A stretch of DNA of 64,000 nucleotides from Puniceicoccaceae bacterium (GTDB lineage: Bacteria > Verrucomicrobiota > Verrucomicrobiia > Opitutales > JAFGAQ01): contig JBEGIR010000073.1 in the NCBI GenBank assembly GCA_040224245.1, forward strand, positions 1-64,000. The letters are read 5' to 3'. Both the position numbers and the translations under genes were made by a program. Shown here piece after piece: positions 55,019 through 64,000 of this stretch. The notes under the pieces are model-generated. The model was not told the DNA's origin. It did no database searches and was given only the letters and a program-made list of their open reading frames with translations. The stretch's first letter is position 1. Every line of letters starts with the position of its first letter.

Positions 55019-55972
55019 CTAACGATTCAATTCCACAAGCGTGGCGAGAATCGCCTTCTGCATGTGCAGGCGATTCTCCGCCTGGTCAAAGATGATGGAG
55101 TTGGGCATTTCAAGCACTTCGGACTCCACTTCCTCACCTTTGTGGGCAGGAAGACAATGCATAAACAATGCTGTCGGTTTCGCAAGACTCATCATCGCGC
55201 GTGTCACCTGATAGGGCTGCAGCATGTCTTTGCGCAGCTGCGCCTCCCCTTCATCGCCCATGCTTACCCAGACATCCGTATAAATCACATCGGCATTGGA
55301 GCAGGCTTCACCCGGATCGGTGGTGAACCGGAAACTGCCCTGCAAGTCGGATGCATTCACAAGATCACGAATGCGCTGGCCCGGCTGGAAATGGTCCGGT
55401 CCACACAGCACAACTTCCATGCCCATCATGCATCCTCCCAAAATCCAGGAGTTCGCCATGTTCGAGTCGCAGTCTCCGATGAAAACAAGTTTGCGTCCGC
55501 GCACATCCTCCAACGAAGGAACCGATGGGGTCAGTTTCTCGGCGATGCTGAATGCATCAGCGTAGATCTGACAAGGGTGAAGAAAATCCGTCAACGCATT
55601 GACAATCGGCATGCTGCCTTCACGGGCAAACTCTTCAAGAATCTCGTGCTCGTATGCGCGAATCACCATGCCGTGCAGGTAGCGCGATACGACCCTGGCG
55701 GTGTCCGCAATGCTTTCGCCCCGGCTGATCTGCATGCTGTTCAGATCCAGAAACAATCGATGCGCGCCAAGTTCACCCAGTCCGACATCAAATGAGATTC
55801 GGGTGCGGGTGCTGTTCTTGAAAAACAACATGCCCCAGCTCTGCCCCGCCAGTGGCAAGGGGGATTGGGACTTTCCACGGTTGGATTTGAGTTCATGGCA
55901 ACGCTCGAAAATGGTTTCGAGTTCGGACAAACTGAAATCGGTTTCTTTGAGGAAGTGACGAATGGTTTTCAT
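55019..55972 (-). CDS. argF: Ornithine carbamoyltransferase
   Basis: 318 residues from the ATG at 55972; the open frame reaches 56059, into argB, and is not used. Makes citrulline from ornithine and carbamoyl phosphate. Carbamoyl-phosphate loop FKNSTRTRISFD, second site FLHPCQIYAD, ornithine loop DVWVSMGDEGE and HCLPAHKGEEV. 49 nt after argB. Confidence 0.96.
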   Translation of the reverse strand: MKTIRHFLKETDFSLSELETIFERCHELKSNRGKSQSPLPLAGQSWGMLFFKNSTRTRISFDVGLGELGAHRLFLDLNSMQISRGESIADTARVVSRYLHGMVIRAYEHEILEEFAREGSMPIVNALTDFLHPCQIYADAFSIAEKLTPSVPSLEDVRGRKLVFIGDCDSNMANSWILGGCMMGMEVVLCGPDHFQPGQRIRDLVNASDLQGSFRFTTDPGEACSNADVIYTDVWVSMGDEGEAQLRKDMLQPYQVTRAMMSLAKPTALFMHCLPAHKGEEVESEVLEMPNSIIFDQAENRLHMQKAILATLVELNR

Positions 55973-56021
55973 ATTGCGGTTTTCGGGGGAGTTCGAGAGA
56001 TGTGTGAAATGCGGACCGGGC

Positions 56022-56924
56022 CTAGTCCACATTGACAATTTCGGTTCCGATGCCCTCATCGGTAAAGATTTCCAGCAGCAGGCTGTGCGGCATCAGTCCC
56101 TCCACAAAGTGGACCCGTTTCACGCCTGATCGTATGGCCATGCACGCACCTTCAACTTTGGGAAGCATGCCCTTTCCGATCACTCCCTGGCGCACCAGTT
56201 CTGGCACCTCATCCACCTTGAGTGAAGAAATCAAACTGCTGCGGTCGCTGGGGTCGCGAAGCAATCCGGGAACATCGCAGAGAAACACCAGTCGCCGACA
56301 AGCCAGCGCACGGGCAACCTGGGCCGCTGCCAGATCCGCATTGGTGTTGTAGGGCTGACCTTGCGCATCCACTGCAACTGGCGAGATCACCGGAATCGCA
56401 AGATTGGAAAGATTCTTTCGGATGAGCGAGGTGTTCACGCTGGTAATCTCACCCACATAACCGAGATCCACCGGATTGCCATCCGCATCTTTCTCAAGGC
56501 GACGGCAACGCAGCACATCGTTTCCGCGCAATGGAGCCGGATTGCCGCCCAGGCTGGTGATCATGTCGCAAATTTCGCGATTGACCTGCTCGTTGAGGGT
56601 TTGCTCCACGATGCTGACTGCCTCCTTGGTCGTATAGCGCAGGCCGTTGCGAAACTCGACTTCAATTCCCGCCTGTTCCATGCCTCGTGAAATCGCTTTG
56701 CCGCCTCCGTGCACCACCACAACATGCACTCCCACCGAGGCGAGCAGTGTGAGGTCGCGAGCGACCTGCAGACGCTTGCTGACGTCAGGATCATCCATGA
56801 AACTGCCACCATATTTGACGACAAACACCGATCCCCGAAAGTTCTGAAAGTAGGGCAGCGCCTCATTGAGGACTGCAGCCTTGGTCTGCGCATCAATTGC
56901 GCTCAGTTTGCTTTGCAATGACAT
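56022..56924 (-). CDS. argB: Acetylglutamate kinase
   Basis: 300 residues, amino-acid kinase fold. Phosphate loop VVKYGGSFMDDP, VVVVHGGGKAI, NAD: GKGMLPKVEGACMAI. An N-terminal helix of about 20 residues before the core suggests the arginine-sensitive hexameric type. Start is fixed by GGAGGA directly upstream of the ATG at 56924, lying in the argJ tail; 9 nt separate the genes. Confidence 0.96.
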   Translation of the reverse strand: MSLQSKLSAIDAQTKAAVLNEALPYFQNFRGSVFVVKYGGSFMDDPDVSKRLQVARDLTLLASVGVHVVVVHGGGKAISRGMEQAGIEVEFRNGLRYTTKEAVSIVEQTLNEQVNREICDMITSLGGNPAPLRGNDVLRCRRLEKDADGNPVDLGYVGEITSVNTSLIRKNLSNLAIPVISPVAVDAQGQPYNTNADLAAAQVARALACRRLVFLCDVPGLLRDPSDRSSLISSLKVDEVPELVRQGVIGKGMLPKVEGACMAIRSGVKRVHFVEGLMPHSLLLEIFTDEGIGTEIVNVD

Positions 56925-56933
56925 GAAATCCTC

Positions 56934-58166
56934 CTACTCCTTCATATTGAACGTAATGTATTCCGGCGTCAGGTCGCTGGCTATCAGACGAGTCTCCGCT
57001 TCCCCCATACCCAGATCGACGTGAATCTCAAACTGCTTCCGGGCCACACATTCCTTCCATTTTGGGAGGTTTTCATCCCTGGGGGTGCCCTTTCGCACGA
57101 CCGCAGTTCCATCATAGTCCATGCACAGTCGATCTTCGTGTACCGGCACTCCGGAGTACCCAACCGCCGCAATCACACGCCCCCAATTGGGATCGGAACC
57201 TGCCCATGACGATTTGACCAAAGGGGAATGGGCAATGGCGTAGGCAACCTGACGTGCGTCCGACTCGTTGTTCGCACCTGTGATCCGCAGCGTCACGACC
57301 TTGGTGATCTTTTCACCATCCCCCACAATCAGGTAGGCCAGGTGTTCACAAACCTTCAGCAGTGCTTCCCGAAAGCAGCGTTTGAATGCATCGTCTGCCT
57401 CCGCCCACTTGACCTGCGAGGCACCATTGGCAAAGCAGAGCACGGTGTCATTGGTACTCATATCGCCATCCACCGTAATCGCATTGAAGGATCGGTCTGC
57501 CGCTGCCTTGAGTTCAGCCTTGAGAGATGCCGTATCCATCTCCAGGTCGGTGCAGAGAAAGGCCAGCATCGTCGCCATGTCAGGCCGGATCATGCCCGCT
57601 CCTTTGGCAACTCCCGAAACGGTGACTGTTGTGGAACCGTTGGTGATGCGCAGTGTGCATTTTTTGTTGCGCGTGTCCGAAGTCAGGATGCAGTTTGCAA
57701 ATGCAAGTCCATCTGAAGGTTGCGAACCGAGTGCGTCAGCCGCATCCGCAATGCCCTTGCGAATCTGTGGCATGGGTAACTGCCGCCCGATGCGCCCGGT
57801 GGAGCAAACCAGAAAACTGTCTTCGGGGGTCTGCATCCGCTGTGCTGCCAACGCCGCCATCTCCTGTGTATTGGCCATGCCTTGCTCTCCGGTACAGGCA
57901 TTTGCATTGCCACTGTTGGCCACCACTCCGTGCAGCAGCGTGCCCTTGGCCAATACGTCTTCATCAAAGCTCACCGGTGCCGCCCGTACCCGGTTGCGTG
58001 TGAAAACTCCAGCTACGGTGCAGGGAGTTGGCGAATACAGAATGCCCAGATCAAGCTGACCATTCTGCTTCAGTCGCACGTCTGCATGGATGCCGCTCGC
58101 CAGAAATCCGGGCACATCGGTCGGGCCGCTGCTGTTCTCACACTTTTCAACCTTCCACTCCTGCAT
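56934..58166 (-). CDS. argJ: Glutamate N-acetyltransferase / amino-acid N-acetyltransferase
   Basis: 410 residues. Recycles the acetyl group from N-acetylornithine to glutamate; can also acetylate glutamate with acetyl-CoA in bifunctional forms. Autocleavage site KGAGMIRPDMATMLAFLCTD with the nucleophilic Thr of MATML. Also NSGNANACTG and DPNWGRVIAAVGYSG. Its presence gives the cyclic pathway, so argE is not needed. Confidence 0.96.
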   Translation of the reverse strand: MQEWKVEKCENSSGPTDVPGFLASGIHADVRLKQNGQLDLGILYSPTPCTVAGVFTRNRVRAAPVSFDEDVLAKGTLLHGVVANSGNANACTGEQGMANTQEMAALAAQRMQTPEDSFLVCSTGRIGRQLPMPQIRKGIADAADALGSQPSDGLAFANCILTSDTRNKKCTLRITNGSTTVTVSGVAKGAGMIRPDMATMLAFLCTDLEMDTASLKAELKAAADRSFNAITVDGDMSTNDTVLCFANGASQVKWAEADDAFKRCFREALLKVCEHLAYLIVGDGEKITKVVTLRITGANNESDARQVAYAIAHSPLVKSSWAGSDPNWGRVIAAVGYSGVPVHEDRLCMDYDGTAVVRKGTPRDENLPKWKECVARKQFEIHVDLGMGEAETRLIASDLTPEYITFNMKE

Positions 58167-58210
58167 ATCAGTCCTTCTGTTGCTGATGGGATGGATTCCG
58201 CAACCCTTGA

Positions 58211-59251
58211 TCAGGGCAGCAATCCATCGGTTTCTTCAAATCCGTACTTTAAATTCATAATCTGCACCGCCTGTCCACTTGCCCCCTTGAGCAAGTTGTC
58301 AATGCATGAGGTCAGGATCCACCGATTCGTGCGTGGATCCTCGCAGATCGAAAGATCCACTCGATTCGATCCCACTACTTCCGCCGTATCCGGGGTTTGA
58401 CCCACCGGAAGAATCGATACAAAGGGTTTGCCGGCATAGGCCGATTCCCACACCTTCCGGGCCTGCTCCAGCGAAGCGGAGGCAACCGGGTCCACTACGA
58501 TGGTCGAGGCAATGCCACGGTTCATCGGCACCAGATGAGGCGTGAACTGCACCACCGTTGCGCAGCCCAATGCGCGGCTGAGCTGCTCCTCAATTTCAGA
58601 AAGGTGCCGGTGCTTGGGGATGCCATAGGCTTTCACGCTTTCGTTGCGCTCACAAAACAGGTAGGTCTCCGCCAGTTTTTTCCCCGCTCCACTCACCCCG
58701 CTGACACTGTTCACGATGATGCTGTCCGGGTTGATCAAACCAGCCTTTGCCAATGGCAACAATGGCATCAGGATGCTCGTTGGATAACAGCCGGGAGAAG
58801 CAATCAGAGAACACTGAAAATCCGAAGCATCCGCCAGTTCGGGTAGAATGTAAACCGACTGGCTCAGCAGCTCTGGCGCCGGATGCTCGCCATAGAACTC
58901 ACGATAGGTGTCTGCATTGTTCAGACGGAAATCGGCACTTAAGTCGATGATGGATTTCCCTCCGGCCAACAGTGCCGGGGCATACTCCACAGCCACTCCA
59001 TGCGGCAGCGCCAGAAAAAACAATTCGACATCGGGATGCTTTGCCAGTGCTTCCACATCCGATGCAGCGATGCGAAGCGCATCCCCACGTCCCCGCAATA
59101 CCGGAAATATGCTCGACGCAGGCTGACCCGCCAACTGCCGGGACGTGAGCACTTCCAGATTCACCTTGGGGTGTCGCGACAGCAGTCGCACCAATTCAGC
59201 ACCGGAATATCCCGAGGCTCCAATAATTCCAACTTTCATGTTCTGACTCAT
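58211..59251 (-). CDS. argC: N-acetyl-gamma-glutamyl-phosphate reductase
   Basis: 346 residues; ATG at 59251 or at 59239. NADP loop GIIGASGYSGAELVRLL, catalytic Cys in IASPGCYPTSILMPLLPL, GVSGAGKKLAETY and EIEEQLSRALG. First gene of the arginine operon; argJ follows after 44 nt. An operator for ArgR was not recognised. Confidence 0.96.
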   Translation of the reverse strand: MSQNMKVGIIGASGYSGAELVRLLSRHPKVNLEVLTSRQLAGQPASSIFPVLRGRGDALRIAASDVEALAKHPDVELFFLALPHGVAVEYAPALLAGGKSIIDLSADFRLNNADTYREFYGEHPAPELLSQSVYILPELADASDFQCSLIASPGCYPTSILMPLLPLAKAGLINPDSIIVNSVSGVSGAGKKLAETYLFCERNESVKAYGIPKHRHLSEIEEQLSRALGCATVVQFTPHLVPMNRGIASTIVVDPVASASLEQARKVWESAYAGKPFVSILPVGQTPDTAEVVGSNRVDLSICEDPRTNRWILTSCIDNLLKGASGQAVQIMNLKYGFEETDGLLP

Positions 59252-59301
59252 AAGACGAGACTCTCAGTGGACTTTTCCCCAAAGTGCTTTGATATAAACA
59301 C

Positions 59302-59339
59302 AAAGACCCTCTCGGGCGAAAAGCCTTCGGAGGGTCTTT
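59302..59339 (-). terminator. Intrinsic terminator of rplM-rpsI
   Basis: AAAGACCCT (59302-59310) and AGGGTCTTT (59331-59339) close a stem over an inner GGGC/GCC hairpin, about 30 nt past the rpsI stop. T-rich on either strand, so it can also shield the argC promoter from read-through. Confidence 0.8.
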
Positions 59340-59367
59340 GAAATTCGTTCGCGGAATGCAGATCCAA

Positions 59368-59778
59368 TTAACGCTTGGAGAATTGGAACCGCTTGCGTGC
59401 TCCTGGGCGACCCACCTTCTTGCGTTCCTTCGCTCTGGGGTCACGCTTGATAAAGCCCGCCTTTTTCAGCGGTGAACGCAGTTCCGCATTCATCTTCTGA
59501 AGAGCACGTGCAATGCCGTGTGAAATGGCAACGGCCTGACCTGCAGGACCTCCACCCTTCACCGATACCTTCACATCGATATCTTTGAGCATGTCTACTT
59601 CCTTCAGAGGATTCAGGGCAAGATTCGACAGTTCGTCGGTGTAGCAGTAAGTTTTCAGGTCCTTGCCGTTGACGGTATGTACTCCCGTTCCGCGGGTCAG
59701 ACGAACGCGGGCTGAGGCTTCCTTGCGGCGTCCCACCGCAACATAAACCTCTTCAGTCTGTTTTGTTAAAGTCGACAT
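59368..59778 (-). CDS. rpsI: 30S ribosomal protein S9
   Basis: 136 residues. VYVAVGRRKEASARVRLTRG at the start and the universally conserved basic tail with KRFQFSKR reaching the P-site tRNA. GGGPAGQAVAISHGIARAL is the family core. Second gene after rplM (21 nt), the usual pairing. Confidence 0.97.
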   Translation of the reverse strand: MSTLTKQTEEVYVAVGRRKEASARVRLTRGTGVHTVNGKDLKTYCYTDELSNLALNPLKEVDMLKDIDVKVSVKGGGPAGQAVAISHGIARALQKMNAELRSPLKKAGFIKRDPRAKERKKVGRPGARKRFQFSKR

Positions 59779-59799
59779 CGTTGGTGGTTATCGTTTTGA

Positions 59800-60228
59800 C
59801 TAAAAGTTGAATTCCTTGGGTTCCTGAGCTCCATGCGGGTGTTCGGCACCTGCATAAACCTTCAAGCGAGTCAGCATCTGGGAAGCAAGGCGATTCTTGG
59901 GCAACATTCCCTTGACCGCATGCTGGATGATGAACTCAGGGCGTTTTTCGCGGTAGTCAGACAGCGAGCGAACTTTCGCTCCACCCATCCATCCCGAGTA
60001 GGACATGTATTCCTTCTGGATTTCCTTTTTGCCAGTGACCCGGATCTTGTCAGCATTGATCACGATGACAAAATCTCCCGTATCCACATGCGGGGTGTAA
60101 ATTGCGCGATGCCTGCCTCGCAAAACATTTGCAATGCGAACCGCCAAACGCCCGAGCACCTGATCTGCTGCATCCACAACATACCATTCGCGGGTAACCG
60201 TTTCTTTCTTTGCGAGTGTTGTTTTCAT
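59800..60228 (-). CDS. rplM: 50S ribosomal protein L13
   Basis: 142 residues from the ATG at 60228; the open frame continues to 60273 without match. [39 protein letters not shown] and [35 protein letters not shown] are family signatures. Binds 23S rRNA early in assembly; expressed with rpsI. Confidence 0.97.
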   Translation of the reverse strand: MKTTLAKKETVTREWYVVDAADQVLGRLAVRIANVLRGRHRAIYTPHVDTGDFVIVINADKIRVTGKKEIQKEYMSYSGWMGGAKVRSLSDYREKRPEFIIQHAVKGMLPKNRLASQMLTRLKVYAGAEHPHGAQEPKEFNF

Positions 60229-60295
60229 TTCAGAAAAAAGGAAGATACAAAGTGTTTCCCAAAACCCTGTCAACGATTGAAAATGAATTCCTCAA

Positions 60296-60332
60296 AAAAA
60301 GAATCCCCTCACCCTCAGGTGAAGGGACCTTC
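60296..60332 (-). terminator. Intrinsic terminator of the putative porin gene
   Basis: On the minus strand CCCTTCACC, loop TGA, GGGTGAGGGG (one wobble), then ATTCTTTTTTT. About 25-55 nt after the gene's stop. It also separates it from rplM. Confidence 0.8.
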
Positions 60333-60353
60333 AAAAAACAGGGTTCAGGTGAA

Positions 60354-61064
60354 TCAGAATCCAGCCGTAAAGGAGACTCCCCACCATACACGGGTATCAG
60401 CCTCGACCAGTTCATCACCCGCATCAGGTGCGTCCGGGTCCAAGCGGGCGATGCGACCTCCAACAGCGAAACGAGCATAACGCGTGAAGCTGTAGGAGTA
60501 ATCAATCATGAATCCCGCATAGTTGCTACCGACATGAAAATCCGTGGTTCCGACATAACCCGTGAACAGCAGTGCGGACTTTTGGTCGATAACGATGGCA
60601 TGCCCGAGTGAACCCTCAAATGTCAGCATGTCACCATCTGTATCTGCATAAACATAGAGGGACGGATTGAGGGGACCCTTCCAAGTCAGTCCCAGAATAC
60701 CTTCCGTGGCAGAGTCCTCACTGAACGGCAGGAACTGATAGTGGCTCACGCCAAGATCCACTGCAAATTTTTCGCCAAAATGAAATTCTCCCCCCGCATA
60801 GTATTCATGCATCTTCACGCGGTTGTCGTCCTTCTCCGTTGGCAGGGCGGTGCGGACACCGAAGTAGTAAGTGTCGAGGCCCGAATTGATGCGTCCTTCA
60901 GCAGAGGGTGTAAACGTATCACCCGCAATTTGAAATCCACGGAAATTGAACTCCGATTCAAATGCATAAGTGGCACTTGCCGAAAAGTCAGTATCCTGAG
61001 CGAAAGCACTGGATGCGGCGGTTAAAAGCAAAGCGGGCAAGAAGGCAATCTTCTTCATGTTCAT
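60354..61064 (-). CDS. Putative outer-membrane porin (TorF-like beta-barrel)
   Basis: 236 residues with a signal peptide (KKIAFLPALLLTAASSAFA). The mature part is a run of amphipathic strands (FSASATYAFESEFNFRGFQI, TYYFGVRTALP, FAVDLGVSHYQFLPF, SLYVYADTDGDMLTFEGSLG) ending in GVSFTAGF with a terminal Phe as the BamA signal. Resembles the TorF/TIGR02001 family of small barrels. Substrate unknown. Confidence 0.78.
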   Translation of the reverse strand: MNMKKIAFLPALLLTAASSAFAQDTDFSASATYAFESEFNFRGFQIAGDTFTPSAEGRINSGLDTYYFGVRTALPTEKDDNRVKMHEYYAGGEFHFGEKFAVDLGVSHYQFLPFSEDSATEGILGLTWKGPLNPSLYVYADTDGDMLTFEGSLGHAIVIDQKSALLFTGYVGTTDFHVGSNYAGFMIDYSYSFTRYARFAVGGRIARLDPDAPDAGDELVEADTRVWWGVSFTAGF

Positions 61065-61194
61065 ATCGGTGGATAGGGTTCAGTGTTTCGGTCGTGATGC
61101 GAAGGACCCGAAACGAGCACTTCGATTGACTTAGATCGTTTGTTATTTTTGGTAGGTTTGTCCACTACAAAATCTGAAACTACCTGCGTTATCA

Positions 61195-61557
61195 ATGAAA
61201 TTTCCCCAGCAAATCAGCCTGATCATGGGCGCAGTCGGCGTTGCCATCGGAGCCTTTGGAGCACACGCACTTGGCCCGGCTCTCGAACAATATGGAAAAG
61301 TGGATATCTGGAATACCGGCATACAGTATTTTTGGGTCCATACCCTCGCCTCACTGGCGATATCGTTCGCACGTCCCCATACTCCCAGGGTTGCTTGCAC
61401 GGTCATCATCTGGCTTGCATCGATCCTGCTCTTCTCCGGCTCCCTGTTTGCCCTGTCGCTTGGTGCCCCAAGCTGGGTGGGCGCCATCACGCCAGTTGGG
61501 GGCATTGGCTTCATCATCGGTTGGTTGCAACTGCTGTGGATGCGTGAACAAACCTGA
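61195..61557 (+). CDS. DUF423 family membrane protein
   Basis: 120 residues, four hydrophobic segments. Family marks [36 protein letters not shown] and [16 protein letters not shown]. Function unknown; common across bacteria. Divergent from the porin gene. Confidence 0.88.
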   Translation: MKFPQQISLIMGAVGVAIGAFGAHALGPALEQYGKVDIWNTGIQYFWVHTLASLAISFARPHTPRVACTVIIWLASILLFSGSLFALSLGAPSWVGAITPVGGIGFIIGWLQLLWMREQT

Positions 61558-61730
61558 TTTCACACCCAGCGGAAAAGCTTTGCGCATACCGCTGCAAGCC
61601 TGTCTACACCTCACTCCGGATATCGTTTCAAAATCAGTGCAACCCAAAAGACCCCGAATCCTATCCGGGAGCACTGGCGTTGAATCCTTGCCATCCGACA
61701 CGATTCTGTCCTACTACTTACCTACCACCT

Positions 61731-62699
61731 ATGAGCAATACACTCGAATCTCTCAAGAAACTGACCACCGTGGTCGCTGACACTGGCGACTTCGAAACCA
61801 TCCGTGAGTTCACTCCGCAGGACGCGACGACCAACCCGTCCCTGATTCTTAAAGCGATTCAGCAGGACCAGTATCGTCCCCTGTTTACGGAGACCGTCAA
61901 ACGCGTCGCACACGATACTTCCGCCACAGGCGAAACGGTCATCGACCTGGCCATTGATGATGTTTTGGTGGCATTTGGCATGGAGATCCTCAAGATCGTG
62001 CCTGGACGCGTATCGACCGAGGTCGATGCACGCCTTTCGTTCGACGCAGCCGCATCCGTTCAGAAGGCCCGTGACCTCATCGCACTCTACGAAGCCAAAG
62101 GCATCGACCGCGACCGGATTCTCATCAAACTCGCCACCACATGGGAAGGCGTTGTTGCCGCCCAACAGCTGCAATCCGAAGGCATCAACTGCAACATGAC
62201 CCTGTTGTTCTGCCTCGCCCAGGCAGTAGCCTGTGCCCAGGTCAATGCAAAGCTGATCTCGCCCTTTGTGGGCCGCATTCTGGATTGGCACAAAGCCAAA
62301 ACCGGTGAGTCCTACACTTCAGACAAGGATCCCGGAGTGATTTCTGTGCGAGAAATTTACCACTACTACAAAAAGTTCGGGCACCCGACCGAGGTCATGG
62401 GGGCCAGCTTCCGCAATACCGGAGAAATTTTGGAACTCGCAGGCTGCGACCTGCTGACCATCAGCCCGAGCCTGCTTGAGGAACTCGCAGCATCCAATGC
62501 TCCCGTCGAAGCCAAACTCACTCGTGAGGCCGCCGAAGCCAGTGATATCGAGCGTATTTCACTCAATGAGGCCGGTTTCCGCTGGGCGTTAAATGAAGAC
62601 GCCATGGCAACTGAAAAACTGGCGGAGGGCATCCGGACCTTCGGCAAGGACATGCTCAAGGTGAGAAGCATGGTTCAGGAAGTTCTGGCAGACCTTTGA
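61731..62699 (+). CDS. tal: Transaldolase
   Basis: 322 residues from the ATG at 61731 ([20 protein letters not shown]); the frame runs upstream to 61680 but without match. Moves a dihydroxyacetone unit in the pentose phosphate pathway. [14 protein letters not shown], Schiff-base Lys in [29 protein letters not shown] and FVGRILDW are as in the TalB group. Alone on its strand; apt follows 139 nt later. Confidence 0.95.
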   Translation: MSNTLESLKKLTTVVADTGDFETIREFTPQDATTNPSLILKAIQQDQYRPLFTETVKRVAHDTSATGETVIDLAIDDVLVAFGMEILKIVPGRVSTEVDARLSFDAAASVQKARDLIALYEAKGIDRDRILIKLATTWEGVVAAQQLQSEGINCNMTLLFCLAQAVACAQVNAKLISPFVGRILDWHKAKTGESYTSDKDPGVISVREIYHYYKKFGHPTEVMGASFRNTGEILELAGCDLLTISPSLLEELAASNAPVEAKLTREAAEASDIERISLNEAGFRWALNEDAMATEKLAEGIRTFGKDMLKVRSMVQEVLADL

Positions 62700-62838
62700 T
62701 CTCCACGATGCGGAACCACTCCATCGCCAAGTTTGAATGGACAAAAATAGCAATCGGGGGCGGCATGCAGGTTCATGACGCCAGTCTGCCCGCAAAAGGG
62801 TGGACAGGATCCTTTGCTTGCCCTGAGATGCACATCCG

Positions 62839-63372
62839 ATGAAAGACTTCAAGCAGCACATTCGCACGGTTCGGGGCTGGCCCCTTCCCGAGGTCAACTT
62901 TCGCGACATCTCCACGCTCTTTGAGAATGGAGACAGTTTCGCCCAGGTCATTGAAGTCTTTGAAGCCAAGATCCGGGAGTTTCGCATCAATCGAATCGCT
63001 GGCGTGGATGCCCGTGGGTTCATTCTCGCAGGCGGACTCTCCGCCAAAACGGGGCTTCCCATGGTCATGGTGCGAAAAAAAGGGAAACTCCCCCCTACAA
63101 CCATCGAAGCCTCCTACGAACTCGAATATGGCGAGGCTGCCGTGGAAATCCGAACAGATTCCTGCAAACCCGGAGACCGGGTGATGATCCTCGATGACCT
63201 GATCGCTACTGGAGGTACCCTTTCCGCTGCTTCACAACTGATCCAACAGCTCGGAGGTACGGCAGCACTGATCGCAGCCGTGATCGATCTGCCAGAACTC
63301 GGAGGTTCCGCAAAACTCAGGTCCCAGGGACTTGAGGTATTCTCGCTCTGCAGCTTTACGGAAGACGAGTGA
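62839..63372 (+). CDS. apt: Adenine phosphoribosyltransferase
   Basis: 177 residues. Salvages adenine to AMP with PRPP. RTVRGWPLPEVNFRDISTLF, AGVDARGFILAGGLS, MVRKKGKLPPTTIEASYELE and the PRPP loop VMILDDLIATGGTL are diagnostic. Confidence 0.95.
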   Translation: MKDFKQHIRTVRGWPLPEVNFRDISTLFENGDSFAQVIEVFEAKIREFRINRIAGVDARGFILAGGLSAKTGLPMVMVRKKGKLPPTTIEASYELEYGEAAVEIRTDSCKPGDRVMILDDLIATGGTLSAASQLIQQLGGTAALIAAVIDLPELGGSAKLRSQGLEVFSLCSFTEDE

Positions 63373-63937
63373 GCTATACCCGGAGACGGCAGCTGCCGGA
63401 ACCCCGGAAAATGCACCTTTGCCACCCATTGTGCAGGCAGACTGTGCAGCATTGTGAATCGTTTCAATAAGACGAACAAGTCGCGCTCGACATTCCAGGA
63501 TTCGGGCAAAAAAATTGCCTGAATCAGGTAAAATCCAACAGGTGAACTCCGCTATGTTCCCTTTAACCGGATTTAGCCCGATTCAGGCATCCTTATCATT
63601 CCAACAAGATCCAAAATTTGGGTTGATGTATGTGCCGTAAGCGTCCGCAAAAAAGTGGTATTTGTCAACACCAAAACACAAGATATTGGGGTAAGATTTG
63701 AAAAATTTCCCATATATTGGGATATTGACAACCGATTGCAGTCATTTTGCGACCCAATGCAGTTGTGTCCGGATTGCACGTTGCACAACATTCTGCCCGT
63801 GCATGCATTTCCTCAAACTTTCCACCACCCACCCGATTGACGATGCTCACAAGGAATCGCTTGTATCCCGGTTCGCATTGGGGTAGGCATTGGGCAACGA
63901 CACCAGCCTGTTCTTGAATCACCTGCTGCCTGACATC
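63373..63937. other. Non-coding stretch with competing inverted repeats
   Basis: About 565 bases. Overlapping short ORFs on both strands are unconvincing. The 63640-63740 part is AT-rich with a CCCATATATTGGG repeat. At 63499-63589 three segments can form two exclusive hairpins, listed separately. Confidence 0.5.
63499..63589 (+). promoter_or_regulatory. Possible switching hairpin after apt
   Basis: GATTCGGGCAA (63499-63509) pairs with TTGCCTGAATC (63515-63525) across five As. TGCCTGAATC (63516-63525) can instead pair with GATTCAGGCA (63580-63589). The first fold may simply be the apt terminator, though no T-run follows it; the second gives a longer loop. Confidence 0.4.
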
Positions 63938-64000
63938 ATGCGTATGCTTTGCATCATCGGCCTGGGATTTGCGGTTGCCGGGGGCCTCAGCCACCACCTG
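63938..64000 (+). CDS. Start of a possible secreted protein (cut by window end)
   Basis: Open frame from the ATG at 63938 to the edge, 21 codons: MRMLCIIGLGFAVAGGLSHH and one Leu, which looks like the start of a signal peptide. No ribosome-binding site is evident and no family can be named. Confidence 0.3.
   Translation, partial: MRMLCIIGLGFAVAGGLSHHL

Noticed and set aside
63665-63997. 110-codon minus-strand ORF at the window end
   Set aside because: No ribosome-binding site or motif, and it conflicts with a plausible signal-peptide start on the other strand.

Overview
The window looks like a chromosomal segment of a heterotrophic Gram-negative bacterium of the Verrucomicrobiota, most likely class Opitutia. 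This is inferred from gene content: TonB-dependent receptors with an 'LSPF' type TonB box, PAS-AraC regulators, Tat-exported Gfo/Idh/MocA oxidoreductases beside HEAT-repeat proteins, a secreted GH26 mannanase and FecI/FecR signalling. No 16S rRNA gene is present to confirm it. No tRNA or CRISPR array was recognised.

Layout. 1-2.2 kb is a small accessory island: the end of an IS3-family element has cut off one copy of a monooxygenase gene, a HigBA-type toxin-antitoxin pair follows, then the intact monooxygenase gene. The 3' tail of that gene and a following palindrome array occur twice, flanking the toxin-antitoxin module. 2.2-10.6 kb carries cyclopropane fatty acid synthase, a glycosyltransferase/nucleotide-sugar pair, a Ca2+/cation antiporter, a secreted serine hydrolase and class I fumarase. 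10.8-16.1 kb is a pstSCAB-phoU phosphate operon behind a possible Pho box, followed by the convergent RNase P RNA gene (rnpB) and an orphan VapB-like antitoxin.

17.3-26 kb is the regulatory centre of the window: three ECF-type sigma factor genes within about 2 kb. One forms a sigma-FecR-TonB receptor cassette. One stands alone. One starts an overlapping sigma/anti-sigma-like/DUF4097 operon, with a GH26 mannanase downstream. A 33-nt element and a 16-17-nt element are shared by the regions upstream of the TonB receptor and of the solitary sigma gene, so these two are candidates for one regulon.

27-40 kb is mostly housekeeping: a zinc-ribbon coiled-coil protein, TPR-accA, a hemerythrin, an OsmC/DJ-1 pair, AIM24, grpE-dnaJ-prmA, manA and a POT-type transporter. 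40-48 kb holds WYL and PAS-AraC regulators, a VOC protein, two Gfo/Idh/MocA oxidoreductases and a HEAT protein, which looks like a small carbohydrate-use locus, and then a truncated CPBP protease fragment. 48.8-53.7 kb has a hybrid histidine kinase, a polysaccharide deacetylase and a DUF481 outer-membrane protein. 53.8-59.3 kb is a complete argCJBFG arginine operon. 59.3-63.4 kb has rplM-rpsI, a putative porin, DUF423, transaldolase and adenine phosphoribosyltransferase. The last 600 bases are mostly non-coding, with a hairpin that could switch between two pairings.
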